Shown here piece by piece: positions 45,240 through 52,558 of a stretch of 64,000 nucleotides of DNA. The translations under genes and the position numbers were made by a program. Below the pieces are notes generated by a model. It saw only the letters and a list, made by a program, of their open reading frames with translations. It searched no databases and was not told the origin of the DNA. The stretch lies in the NCBI GenBank assembly GCA_047623945.1, contig JBLHOT010000002.1, forward strand, positions 1-64,000, written 5' to 3'. This stretch comes from Arcticibacterium sp047623945 (GTDB taxonomy: Bacteria; Bacteroidota; Bacteroidia; Cytophagales; Spirosomataceae). Each line of letters begins with the position of its first letter. Within the stretch, counting starts at the first letter, position 1.

Positions 45240-45677
45240 TTAAAAAGGTGCTGCACCTTTTATTCTAATACCCATATTAGCTGCACTACCAGCCACCATT
45301 TTCATGGCAGATTCTATAGTGAAACAGTTTAAGTCTGGCATCTTGGTTTCGGCAATTGTTCTTACCTGGTCCCAAGTTACAGATCCAACCTTCGTACGAT
45401 TCGGTTGGTCAGATCCTTTCTTAGCTTTAGCTGCATCCTTAAGTAGTACGGCAGTAGGGGAGGTTTTAATTACGAAATCAAATGATTTATCTGAGTAGTA
45501 TGTAACTAACACAGGAACCACCTGACCCATTTTATCTTGAGTTCTAGCATTAAACTGCTTACAGAACTCCATAATATTAACACCCTTAGAACCTAAGGCA
45601 GGACCAATTGGAGGTGCTGGGTTGGCTTGACCACCCTTTGCCTGTAATTTTAAATATCCTGCGATTTCTTTCGCCAT
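45240..45677 (-). CDS. rplK: 50S ribosomal protein L11
   Basis: 145-residue protein at the GTPase-associated centre, target of thiopeptide antibiotics. Blocks QAKGGQANPAPPIGPALGSK, GVNIMEFCKQFNART and the C-terminal AMKMVAGSAANMGI are typical. It is the first gene of rplKAJL-rpoBC, read from a consensus promoter about 225 bases upstream. Confidence 0.97.
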   Translation of the reverse strand: MAKEIAGYLKLQAKGGQANPAPPIGPALGSKGVNIMEFCKQFNARTQDKMGQVVPVLVTYYSDKSFDFVIKTSPTAVLLKDAAKAKKGSDQPNRTKVGSVTWDQVRTIAETKMPDLNCFTIESAMKMVAGSAANMGIRIKGAAPF

Positions 45678-45895
45678 CTTATTTTAAGTTTAAATGTTGA
45701 GAAATACGAAATGACGAACCACAATAATGTATAGATAACTTAGTCACAATCAGCCATTTCAATCAAAACTGCCCATTCGTTTCTCCATAAAGCCTGTTAT
45801 ATTCTCAGGGGAAGCCTAGCAGCAGTTCCGAAGAACAAACTGACAAGAAAACAACCGACTTTACGCCGTAATAAAATCACTAGGATTCTGAAACG
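45678..45895 (-). promoter_or_regulatory. Long leader of rplK
   Basis: About 215 transcribed but untranslated bases lie between the predicted start near 45895 and the rplK ATG. The stretch contains a UUCG-capped hairpin (GTTC TTCG GAAC near 45829-45840). Such a leader is where L1 represses its operon in other bacteria; an L1 site here is inference. Confidence 0.45.
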
Positions 45896-45900
45896 GACTG

Positions 45901-45931
45901 CAAAGGTAATTTTATTTTATCTTTTATCCAA
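45901..45931 (-). promoter_or_regulatory. Promoter of rplKAJL-rpoBC
   Basis: On the minus strand TTG (45931-45929), 20 bases, TACCTTTG (45908-45901), a full match to the Bacteroidota consensus. Confidence 0.75.
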
Positions 45932-45984
45932 AAGAGAAGGCAATAAAAATAATATGACGAGTGGCTGGTTTCCAGGATTGTAAA

Positions 45985-46016
45985 ACTAAAAAGCTCATCA
46001 TTTCTGATGAGCTTTT
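45985..46016 (-). terminator. Terminator of secE-nusG
   Basis: Perfect 12-bp stem AAAAGCTCATCA/TGATGAGCTTTT with a 4-base loop, 21 bases after the nusG stop, with AGTTTTA following on the minus strand. It separates secE-nusG from the L11 operon. Confidence 0.8.
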
Positions 46017-46036
46017 ATAGCCAAGTTTTTTTAACC

Positions 46037-46591
46037 CTAAGAGAGTTTCTCTACCTGGAGATAGCTTAATTCTACTGGTGTGCTTCTTCCAAATATTTTA
46101 ACGCTGACACTCAATTTCTTCTTGTCATCGTAAACTTCTTCTACATTACCTTCAAAGGTAGAGAATGGGCCGTCGATAACCTTAACAGATTCTCCAACAA
46201 CAAAAGAAATATTAGAATCTATTACTTCTTCTTCTGCTTCGTTATCTGAACCTAGAAATCTTTTTACTTCAGAGTATCTTAAAGGTTCTGGCTGGATGGA
46301 CGAATTGCCATCCTTTCTTAAGAACCCAATTACTCCCGGTAGGCTTTTGATCATGTGCATTACCTCTCCATTGTTAAGATCGGCTTGTATCAGCATGTAT
46401 CCAGGCATGAAATTCTTTTCGCGAATTCTCTTCTTGCCGTTCCTTATTTCTACAATTTTTTCTGAAGGAATAAGTATCTGAGGGATAAAGTCTTTGAGCT
46501 TGGCTCTTTCGGCTTCATTCTCGATATACATTTTAATTTTTTTCTCTTGACCAGAGACCGCCCGAAGGACGTACCAACTTATTTCTTCCAT
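46037..46591 (-). CDS. nusG: Transcription elongation/antitermination factor NusG
   Basis: 184 residues. N-terminal NGN domain (WYVLRAVSGQEKKIKMYIE, MPGYMLIQADLNN, LPGVIGFLR) binds the RNA polymerase clamp; C-terminal KOW domain (VVGESVKVIDGPFSTFEG) contacts S10 or Rho. The gene starts 3 bases after secE. Confidence 0.97.
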   Translation of the reverse strand: MEEISWYVLRAVSGQEKKIKMYIENEAERAKLKDFIPQILIPSEKIVEIRNGKKRIREKNFMPGYMLIQADLNNGEVMHMIKSLPGVIGFLRKDGNSSIQPEPLRYSEVKRFLGSDNEAEEEVIDSNISFVVGESVKVIDGPFSTFEGNVEEVYDDKKKLSVSVKIFGRSTPVELSYLQVEKLS

Positions 46592-46594
46592 ATT

Positions 46595-46786
46595 TTAGAA
46601 AGACTGATAAAGTAATTTGAGGCCATTGTCGATAACGAAATCAATGGCACCTACCACTAAGGCAAATATAACAGATGCTATAAGTACCAGTGTGGCACTA
46701 GCTTGAAGGTCTGTGTATTTAGGCCAAGTAACCTCTTTGGTTATTTCGTGCCATGATTCACCTATAAATTTTCTTAGTTTTTCCAT
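46595..46786 (-). CDS. secE: Preprotein translocase subunit SecE
   Basis: 63-residue single-span subunit of the SecYEG channel. The amphipathic helix ESWHEITKEVTWPKYTDL precedes one membrane helix (TLVLIASVIFALVVGAIDFV), the short one-span SecE form. Location directly after tRNA-Trp and before nusG is the conserved arrangement. Confidence 0.95.
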   Translation of the reverse strand: MEKLRKFIGESWHEITKEVTWPKYTDLQASATLVLIASVIFALVVGAIDFVIDNGLKLLYQSF

Positions 46787-46801
46787 TTTATCAAATTAAA
46801 G

Positions 46802-46872
46802 CACGGGCACAAGGATTCGAACCCTGATCAACGGTTTTGGAGACCGCTATTCTACCATTGAACTATGCCCGT
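46802..46872 (-). tRNA. trnW: tRNA-Trp (anticodon CCA)
   Basis: Acceptor ACGGGCA/TGCCCGT, D arm GTTC/GAAT, anticodon stem GCGGT/ACCGT around CTCCAAA (anticodon CCA), T arm CAGGG/CCTTG with TTCGAAT. The discriminator is G, as expected for Trp. Cotranscribed with secE 16 bases downstream. Confidence 0.95.
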
Positions 46873-46876
46873 GTAT

Positions 46877-46904
46877 AAAAAAAGTACTCCGTGTTCGGGA
46901 GTAA
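46877..46904 (-). terminator. Hairpin with T-run between trnW promoter and tRNA-Trp
   Basis: On the minus strand TACTCC, loop CGAACAC, GGAGTA, C, then seven T. It would terminate transcripts coming from the MFS gene, but it also lies right at the predicted start of the trnW-secE-nusG transcript (near 46907), where a hairpin would involve the first 20 bases of the RNA. Confidence 0.6.
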
Positions 46905-46912
46905 TTGGCCTG

Positions 46913-46942
46913 CAAAGGTAAGTAATAATAGTATTGAATCAA
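46913..46942 (-). promoter_or_regulatory. Promoter of trnW-secE-nusG
   Basis: On the minus strand TTG (46942-46940), 19 bases, TACCTTTG (46920-46913), a full consensus match, located just after the MFS gene stop. It keeps secE-nusG expression independent of the transporter. Confidence 0.72.
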
Positions 46943-46950
46943 ATACTGAT

Positions 46951-48162
46951 TTATTCTTTTTCTTTGGCAATGACTTTTCGAGTAATGATTATGCTTATCA
47001 AACAAAATATGGACCCCACTATAAAAGGAGCTCCAGGGAAATAGTGTTCAGCTTTGTTGGCTGTGAAGTAGCCAAATAAGCCAAGCATAAGTGGCTGACC
47101 AAGAATGGCAGAGATGCTTAGAACCGCAGTAAGTGCACCTTGTAGTTCTCCCTGCTCATTGTCCTTTACCTGGTTTGATATGATACTTTGGAATGCAGGA
47201 CCGGATAGTCCACCAAGAGCAAAAGGGATCATAATTAGGTACATCATCCAACCTTGGCTAGCAAAACCGAAAGCCAAAAGACCCAACATGTTGATAAGAA
47301 GCCCAATGAATAGAGCATTGGTTTGACCTACCTTCGGGATTATTACTCGGATTAAGCCACCCTGAACAATTGCGATCATTAGTCCGACAAATCCTAGAGA
47401 AAGGCCGACTTGCATTTCTGTCCATGCGAATTTTTCCATGGTATAGAACGACCATGTACCTTGAACCGCATGAGCTGCCACGTAAACGAGAAACAAGGAT
47501 CCTACTAGCGACAATATAAACGGGTATTGCCTTAGATTCATGAGACTCCCGATAGGGTTTGCTCTTTTAATATTAAATTTTCTTCTTTTTTCTAGTATTA
47601 GGGATTCTGGGAGGACGAAATACCCATAAAGCCAGTTTAATAGCGAAAGAGCGGCAGAAGCATAGAACGGTAATCGTGTACCATAGGAGCCCAGTACGCC
47701 GCCCAATGTAGGCCCGATAATAAAGCCAAGTCCAAATGCGGCACCAATAAGTCCGAAGTTTTGAGCTCTTTTTTCAGGAGGACTAATATCTGCAATATAG
47801 GCATTGGCCGTAGTTATACTAGCTCCTGCAATCCCTGCAATAGTTCTACCAATAAAGAGCCAACCTATGGTTGTGGCCATAGCCTGGAAGAGAGAGTCAA
47901 TAGCGAACCCAAGTAGAGAAAACAGTAAAACTTTTCTGCGACCGTATTGGTCACTTAGTCCACCGATAATAGGAGCACAGAGAAATTGCATGACGGAGTA
48001 TATGAGCACCAGCCAGAGGGCGTACTGACTAGCTTCGCTTATGGAGCCGCCTGTAAGTTCTTTTATAAGGGAAGGGATTATAGGTATAACAATACCGATT
48101 CCTATAACGTCAATGAGAACGGTTATGAAAATGAATACGGTAGCTGCCTTTCTGTTTTTCAT
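46951..48162 (-). CDS. MFS efflux transporter, TetA-like family
   Basis: 403-residue major facilitator with 12 helices. The drug:H+ antiporter signatures are visible: IDVIGIGIVIPIIPSL in helix 1, GGLSDQYGRRKVLL in loop 2-3 (motif A), RTIAGIAGASITTANAYIAD in helices 4-5 and GLGFIIGPTLGG (motif C). This is the TCR/Tet branch, many members of which in Bacteroidota are chromosomal and not proven resistance genes, so the substrate is open. It sits between tuf and tRNA-Trp inside a cluster otherwise conserved. The tuf terminator is only 18 bases before its ATG and I find no consensus promoter, so expression probably depends on readthrough from tuf. Confidence 0.88.
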   Translation of the reverse strand: MKNRKAATVFIFITVLIDVIGIGIVIPIIPSLIKELTGGSISEASQYALWLVLIYSVMQFLCAPIIGGLSDQYGRRKVLLFSLLGFAIDSLFQAMATTIGWLFIGRTIAGIAGASITTANAYIADISPPEKRAQNFGLIGAAFGLGFIIGPTLGGVLGSYGTRLPFYASAALSLLNWLYGYFVLPESLILEKRRKFNIKRANPIGSLMNLRQYPFILSLVGSLFLVYVAAHAVQGTWSFYTMEKFAWTEMQVGLSLGFVGLMIAIVQGGLIRVIIPKVGQTNALFIGLLINMLGLLAFGFASQGWMMYLIMIPFALGGLSGPAFQSIISNQVKDNEQGELQGALTAVLSISAILGQPLMLGLFGYFTANKAEHYFPGAPFIVGSIFCLISIIITRKVIAKEKE

Positions 48163-48179
48163 TGGGTGTATGCCAATAA

Positions 48180-48208
48180 AAAAAGCACTCCCGAAAGGAG
48201 TGCTTTTT
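48180..48208 (-). terminator. Terminator of tuf
   Basis: Perfect 12-bp stem AAAAAGCACTCC/GGAGTGCTTTTT with loop TTTCG on the minus strand, followed by TTTATTGG. It begins 21 bases after the tuf stop and ends 18 bases before the MFS start. Confidence 0.85.
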
Positions 48209-48228
48209 AAAATATACTTTAGAATATA

Positions 48229-49416
48229 TTATTCTATAATTTCAGTTACCTGACCAGCACCTACAGTACGTCCACCTTCACGAATCGCGAAACGAAGACC
48301 CTTATCCATAGCAATAGCGTTAATCAATGTAACTTCAATAGTTACGTTATCACCTGGCATAACCATTTCCACATTAGCAGGAAGCATGATTTCACCAGTT
48401 ACGTCTGTTGTTCTGAAGTAGAACTGAGGACGGTATTTGTTAAAGAACGGAGTATGACGTCCACCTTCTTCTTTAGAAAGAACGTAAACTTCACCCTTGA
48501 ACTTAGTATGTGGCTTAACAGAACCTGGCTTACAGATTACCATTCCACGCTTTATTTGAGATTTCTCAACACCTCTTAGAAGTAAACCGGTATTGTCACC
48601 AGCCTCTCCTCTGTCAAGGATCTTACGGAACATCTCAACACCAGTTACTGTAGACTTTAAGTTTTCAGCACCCATACCTAAGATATCAACTGATTCTCCA
48701 GAGTTAATTATACCAGTCTCAATACGACCAGTAGCAACAGTTCCACGACCAGTAATAGAGAATACATCCTCAACTGGCATTAGGAAAGGCTTATCAGTCG
48801 CTCTTTCTGGAAGAGGTATAAATTCATCAACAGCAGTCATCAACTCTTCGATAGTCTTAACCCACTTCTCTTCACCGTTCAATCCACCTAAGGCTGAACC
48901 CTGAATAATTGGAATATTATCACCATCAAATTTATAGAAAGTCAATAATTCACGAATCTCCATTTCTACTAATTCAAGTAGTTCAGGATCATCTACCATA
49001 TCAACTTTATTCATAAAAACCACTAGTTCAGGAACACCAACCTGACGAGCAAGAAGGATATGCTCACGTGTTTGTGGCATAGGACCGTCAGTAGCAGCAA
49101 CAACAAGTATGGCACCGTCCATTTGAGCAGCTCCAGTTACCATGTTCTTCACATAATCCGCGTGACCAGGACAGTCAACGTGGGCATAGTGACGATTTTC
49201 AGTAGAATACTCTACGTGAGACGTGTTAATAGTGATACCACGCTCTCTTTCTTCAGGAGCGTTATCGATAGACGAAAAGTCTCTAAGAGTAGAAAGTCCT
49301 TTAGATGCTAATACCGTCGTTATTGCAGCAGTCAAAGTTGTCTTACCGTGATCAACGTGACCAATAGTACCAATGTTTACGTGAGGCTTACTACGGTCAA
49401 AATTCTCTTTTGCCAT
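48229..49416 (-). CDS. tuf: Elongation factor Tu
   Basis: GTPase that brings aminoacyl-tRNA to the ribosome; 395 residues. GTP-binding motifs GHVDHGKTTL (G1), DCPGHADYVKNM (G3) and NKVD (G4) are intact, followed by domains 2 and 3 (GRGTVATGRIETG, GDNVTIEV). It is read with the three tRNA genes directly upstream, from one promoter at 49834-49863. Only this one copy is in the window. Confidence 0.98.
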   Translation of the reverse strand: MAKENFDRSKPHVNIGTIGHVDHGKTTLTAAITTVLASKGLSTLRDFSSIDNAPEERERGITINTSHVEYSTENRHYAHVDCPGHADYVKNMVTGAAQMDGAILVVAATDGPMPQTREHILLARQVGVPELVVFMNKVDMVDDPELLELVEMEIRELLTFYKFDGDNIPIIQGSALGGLNGEEKWVKTIEELMTAVDEFIPLPERATDKPFLMPVEDVFSITGRGTVATGRIETGIINSGESVDILGMGAENLKSTVTGVEMFRKILDRGEAGDNTGLLLRGVEKSQIKRGMVICKPGSVKPHTKFKGEVYVLSKEEGGRHTPFFNKYRPQFYFRTTDVTGEIMLPANVEMVMPGDNVTIEVTLINAIAMDKGLRFAIREGGRTVGAGQVTEIIE

Positions 49417-49525
49417 ATTGTTATTAAATTAAAATTATTTTAAATCCGATGTAAAAATTCAAATAAAAAAGCACACAGAAAAATTTCCATGTAATTAAAA
49501 CCTTTTTGCTCACTAAAATAAGCAG

Positions 49526-49597
<72 letters not shown>

Positions 49598-49605
49598 TTT
49601 TTTTT

Positions 49606-49678
49606 GAGCGAGTGACGAGGTTCGAACCCGCGACCTACAGCTTGGAAGGCTGTCGCTCTACCAGCTGAGCTACACTCG
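49606..49678 (-). tRNA. trnG: tRNA-Gly (anticodon TCC)
   Basis: Acceptor GCGAGTG/CACTCGC, D arm GCTC/GAGC, anticodon stem ACAGC/GCTGT around CTTCCAA (anticodon TCC), T arm GCGGG/CTCGT with TTCGAAC. Eight bases separate it from tRNA-Thr. Confidence 0.95.
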
Positions 49679-49699
49679 CATTATGCGAAAAAAAAACAG

Positions 49700-49782
49700 T
49701 GGGGGCGGATGGATTCGAACCACCGTAAGCGAAAGCTAGCAGATTTACAGTCTGCCCCATTTGGCCACTCTGGTACACCCCC
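49700..49782 (-). tRNA. trnY: tRNA-Tyr (anticodon GTA)
   Basis: Class II tRNA of 83 bases with acceptor GGGGGTG/CGCCCCC, anticodon stem GCAGA/TCTGC around CTGTAAA (anticodon GTA), a long variable arm (TAGCTTTCGCTTA) and T-loop TTCGAAT. First gene of the trnY-trnG-trnT-tuf unit. Confidence 0.95.
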
Positions 49783-49833
49783 AAAAAATCGTATTTTACA
49801 GTACTAAAGAACTTTCTCCCGAAAAAGGAGTTG

Positions 49834-49863
49834 CAAAAGTAGCCCGATTTTTCTTCTTGGCAA
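49834..49863 (-). promoter_or_regulatory. Promoter of trnY-trnG-trnT-tuf
   Basis: On the minus strand TTG (49863-49861), 19 bases, TACTTTTG (49841-49834). The first tRNA starts 52 bases after the last G. Confidence 0.72.
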
Positions 49864-49972
49864 AACATTGCTTTAAAAAAACTAAGGTTTTTTTAAATTC
49901 TAAAAATATCATTTGAAAACCCTTTTGAATGTGCCTCATATTGGGATTCCTTAAATGCTCTCTTAGAGAGTT

Positions 49973-50998
49973 TTAGAGTCTGATTCCAAAAGAAAAGGCT
50001 TGAAGGTCGTTAATGAAAACTTGATTTGCCCCAAACATTTTATTCAGGTCATATCTCATAAAAATGGAGAAACCGTTCTTTTTTCCGAGTTCTGCGGTCA
50101 TTCCATAAATTGGTTTATTGAGATTGTAAGCATTCTTTATTTTTTGCTTGTTGCCATTAAGGTCTTTCGTTTTAGTGTACGCTCCAATTCTGTAACCAAT
50201 GTATCCTCCTATTCCAATTTTGAATTTGGATTCCTTAATGCCAAGGCTAAAGAGTACAGGAAAGTTAAGGTATGGAATTGTGAGTTTAGATTTTTTTGTA
50301 TTAAATGCTGCTTGTTCAAAAGTAGTTTGTCCTGAAGCATTGAACAATGTATTGCTATTCTCGAGGCGAAAATTATACATGGCAAGTTCTGGCCCATAAC
50401 TTAAGGCCAAGTCGGCATCTTGACCATTTATAAGGGTGGCGTTCCATCTAAAGGACAGGGCAATATATCGAGATTTCCATGTCCTTAGTGCCGTTTGTGC
50501 ACTTGGGTTCTCATTGCCTTCTCCTTGATAAGAATTCAGTCCAAAATATAGGCCGAAATCTTTTTTAGAAAAGAATTTATTCTTTAATGGCTTTTGATTT
50601 ATCGTTAAGCTCTGACTTTCTTTTTTCGTAGAATCTATACTTGTTACATCAATATGGTTTTTGAAGGTGCTTTCTTTTTTGCTGACAATCTGTAGACGCT
50701 GGCCACTCTTTGAGACAATGAAAAGAGTGTCTTCTTTATTGTCTGGAGAGACTATGGCCATTTTGGTATTCTCTATTTCTGCGGAGTCGAGTCCTAATTT
50801 TTTTAGAATACTATTAAGGTTAATACTAATAGGAAGTTCAATTTCTTTATTCCCAGTTGCTATCACCGTTACTTTCTTCTGTAGTGATTTATCAGAAAAT
50901 TCCAGAATGGTAGTATCAGAAGGTATACAAACAGGAAAAGCTGCATCTGCAGATTTGAAAAGAAGAAGAACGAATGAGAGGAGTAGGATTTGTTTCAT
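49973..50998 (-). CDS. Outer-membrane beta-barrel protein
   Basis: 341-residue exported protein. A signal peptide (KQILLLSFVLLLFKSADA) precedes a 130-residue polar region, then alternating amphipathic strands with Tyr/Gly-rich turns (DFGLYFGLNSYQGEG, KFKIGIGGYIGYRIGAYT, GFSIFMRYDLNKMFG) and the C-terminal aromatic-ended strand AFSFGIRL, the build of an 'outer membrane beta-barrel' or PorT-like protein. It is the last gene of an operon with an ECF sigma factor and a membrane protein, 3 bases after the latter, and so may be the controlled output or the sensor of that system. No specific family recognised. Confidence 0.78.
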   Translation of the reverse strand: MKQILLLSFVLLLFKSADAAFPVCIPSDTTILEFSDKSLQKKVTVIATGNKEIELPISINLNSILKKLGLDSAEIENTKMAIVSPDNKEDTLFIVSKSGQRLQIVSKKESTFKNHIDVTSIDSTKKESQSLTINQKPLKNKFFSKKDFGLYFGLNSYQGEGNENPSAQTALRTWKSRYIALSFRWNATLINGQDADLALSYGPELAMYNFRLENSNTLFNASGQTTFEQAAFNTKKSKLTIPYLNFPVLFSLGIKESKFKIGIGGYIGYRIGAYTKTKDLNGNKQKIKNAYNLNKPIYGMTAELGKKNGFSIFMRYDLNKMFGANQVFINDLQAFSFGIRL

Positions 50999-51000
50999 AT

Positions 51001-51915
51001 TTAAAGTTCTCTAGATACTTTGCCTTTAAACCATCTTAAACGCTGACGTAACTGAGTGGTTTCATGACTGAAAAAGGTTTCGTCTTCATCGCTAACGAGG
51101 GCCTTGGAAGCGGTCAGCGTGTTCAACTCAACTTTTTCACCGTGCTTAAGGTGCCTAAGCTCGGTAAAAACTTTGGCAATGAACGAACGGTCTTCTTCTA
51201 TCATGGCCTCACCTAAATCTGTAGCTTGAGCCATAGTAATAGGAGAGTCTAAATTTATCCCGGGAATGAAAATATCTTCTTCACTTTCATCTGGAATGTC
51301 TGAGGTAACAATGATAATGGTTTCTCCTGCTCCTTTCTGAAATAAAGAGTTGTTTTTGGCTATATCTTCCTTTTCTGCTTTATTTTTTCTCTTTTCTAAC
51401 TTTTGAAGAGCTAAGGTAAGTATGTCTTGGATGGGCTCATCCATTTCTACCACACCTGTTATGGATCTTTCGGGAATTTGAATTTTGAGTACTTCCATAG
51501 CTTTATAAGCTATCGGTCTTTCTACGACTTCTTTTACTGATGGGGCCTTAATAGATTCAGTAGTAGCATCTGAATTAGACGCCAATTGTGAAACTGATTG
51601 CTCTTTACTCCTCTCGTCTGAGTCAATAGAAATATTAGAGCCTCTAACTGGAGTATTTAGTTCAGTATTAATTGCGACTTCTGGAGCATGTGTATTTCCA
51701 GACGGAATAGCGTATAAAAACCATCCTAAACCACAGGCGAAAATCACTGATGCGGCGGCTGAAAAGTACCAAATAGGTCTTGCTTTTTTCTTCTGATTGA
51801 TTTGAAATAAAAACTTTTCTCTGATTTCTGCGGATGGTTCTACAGTATAATTGCCCAGCTTTCGTTGAAAAAGTTCATCAATAGCATTGGGCTCTTTATT
51901 TTTTATTGAATTCAT
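51001..51915 (-). CDS. Single-span membrane protein in anti-sigma position
   Basis: 304-residue protein: cytoplasmic N-terminus of about 45 residues (DELFQRKLGNYTVEPSAEI), one membrane helix (WYFSAAASVIFACGLGWFLY, residues 44-63), then a large acidic periplasmic domain with the stretch ILTLALQKLEKRKNKAEK. The start overlaps the sigma-factor stop (ATGA), as normal for an anti-sigma gene. I see no zinc-binding HxxxCxxC motif, so it is not a classical ZAS anti-sigma. Similar proteins are often annotated as hypothetical in Bacteroidota. The anti-sigma role is inferred from position and topology. Confidence 0.75.
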   Translation of the reverse strand: MNSIKNKEPNAIDELFQRKLGNYTVEPSAEIREKFLFQINQKKKARPIWYFSAAASVIFACGLGWFLYAIPSGNTHAPEVAINTELNTPVRGSNISIDSDERSKEQSVSQLASNSDATTESIKAPSVKEVVERPIAYKAMEVLKIQIPERSITGVVEMDEPIQDILTLALQKLEKRKNKAEKEDIAKNNSLFQKGAGETIIIVTSDIPDESEEDIFIPGINLDSPITMAQATDLGEAMIEEDRSFIAKVFTELRHLKHGEKVELNTLTASKALVSDEDETFFSHETTQLRQRLRWFKGKVSREL

Positions 51916-52478
51916 TTTGTTTCCTTTATTAATTCTTTATCCTGAATTTTCAATCTGGACTGGAGCATCGCTCTGGCCCTGCTCAGTTGAGACTTTGATG
52001 TGCCTTTAGAAACGCCCAACTTTTCCGCGATTTCCGCGTGACTAAATCCCTCAATGGCATACAAGTTAAATACAGTTCTGTATCCCGTTGGTAAGCTTGC
52101 TATTAAAAGTAGCAAGTCAGACTCTTCAAGGCTAGAAGAAGCTTGTGTTTCGAAATGTGATACGGATACCTCTTCAATTCCTACCTCAAACCTTTTTGAT
52201 GACCTTATTTTCATTAGGGCCTCATTGACCATGATTCTTTTAATCCATCCTTCAAAACTACCTTTAAAGTTAAACTGATCTACTTTATCAAAAATCCTCA
52301 TGAACCCCTTGAGCATAACATCTTCTGCCGCCATTTTATCACCCATGTAACGCATGCAAATAGCGAGCATTAAACTGGAATAGTGGTCGTAAAGGTGAGT
52401 CTGAGCTTTTTTGTCGCCCTGTTGCAGTGCCTTTGCTAAACTATGCTCGGTACTGAACAGGGATAAAATTTTTGTCAT
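51912..52478 (-). CDS. ECF-type RNA polymerase sigma factor
   Basis: 188-residue sigma-70 family factor with region 2 (YDHYSSLMLAICMRYMGD, DVMLKGFMRIFDKVDQFNF) and region 4 with a helix-turn-helix (LPTGYRTVFNLYAIEGFSHA, EIAEKLGVSKGTSKSQLSRA), the short ECF form. It leads an operon with the presumed anti-sigma and an outer-membrane protein, overlapping the former. Its leader can fold into stems next to the start codon. The target regulon is unknown; no other gene in the window shows an obvious ECF promoter. Confidence 0.93.
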   Translation of the reverse strand: MTKILSLFSTEHSLAKALQQGDKKAQTHLYDHYSSLMLAICMRYMGDKMAAEDVMLKGFMRIFDKVDQFNFKGSFEGWIKRIMVNEALMKIRSSKRFEVGIEEVSVSHFETQASSSLEESDLLLLIASLPTGYRTVFNLYAIEGFSHAEIAEKLGVSKGTSKSQLSRARAMLQSRLKIQDKELIKETK

Positions 52479-52480
52479 AA

Positions 52481-52558
52481 AAGGCCTGTTTCATAACTAA
52501 GATGCATAAAGTTTATGAATTGGTTGCATCCTAATTTGATTTTTCCGACAACAGGCTT
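52481..52558 (-). promoter_or_regulatory. Structured leader of the sigma-factor gene
   Basis: In the minus-strand transcript AAGCCTGTT (52558-52550) can pair with AACAGGCC (52490-52483), which ends 4 bases before the sigma ATG. Inside, GATGCA/TGCATC (52501-52506 with 52525-52530) pair, in competition with a CATAAA/TTTATG hairpin at 52504-52516. This could control ribosome access. Confidence 0.35.

Noticed and set aside
46951..48162. Calling the MFS gene tetracycline resistance
   Set aside because: The family branch includes many chromosomal transporters of unknown substrate; sequence alone does not show tetracycline export.
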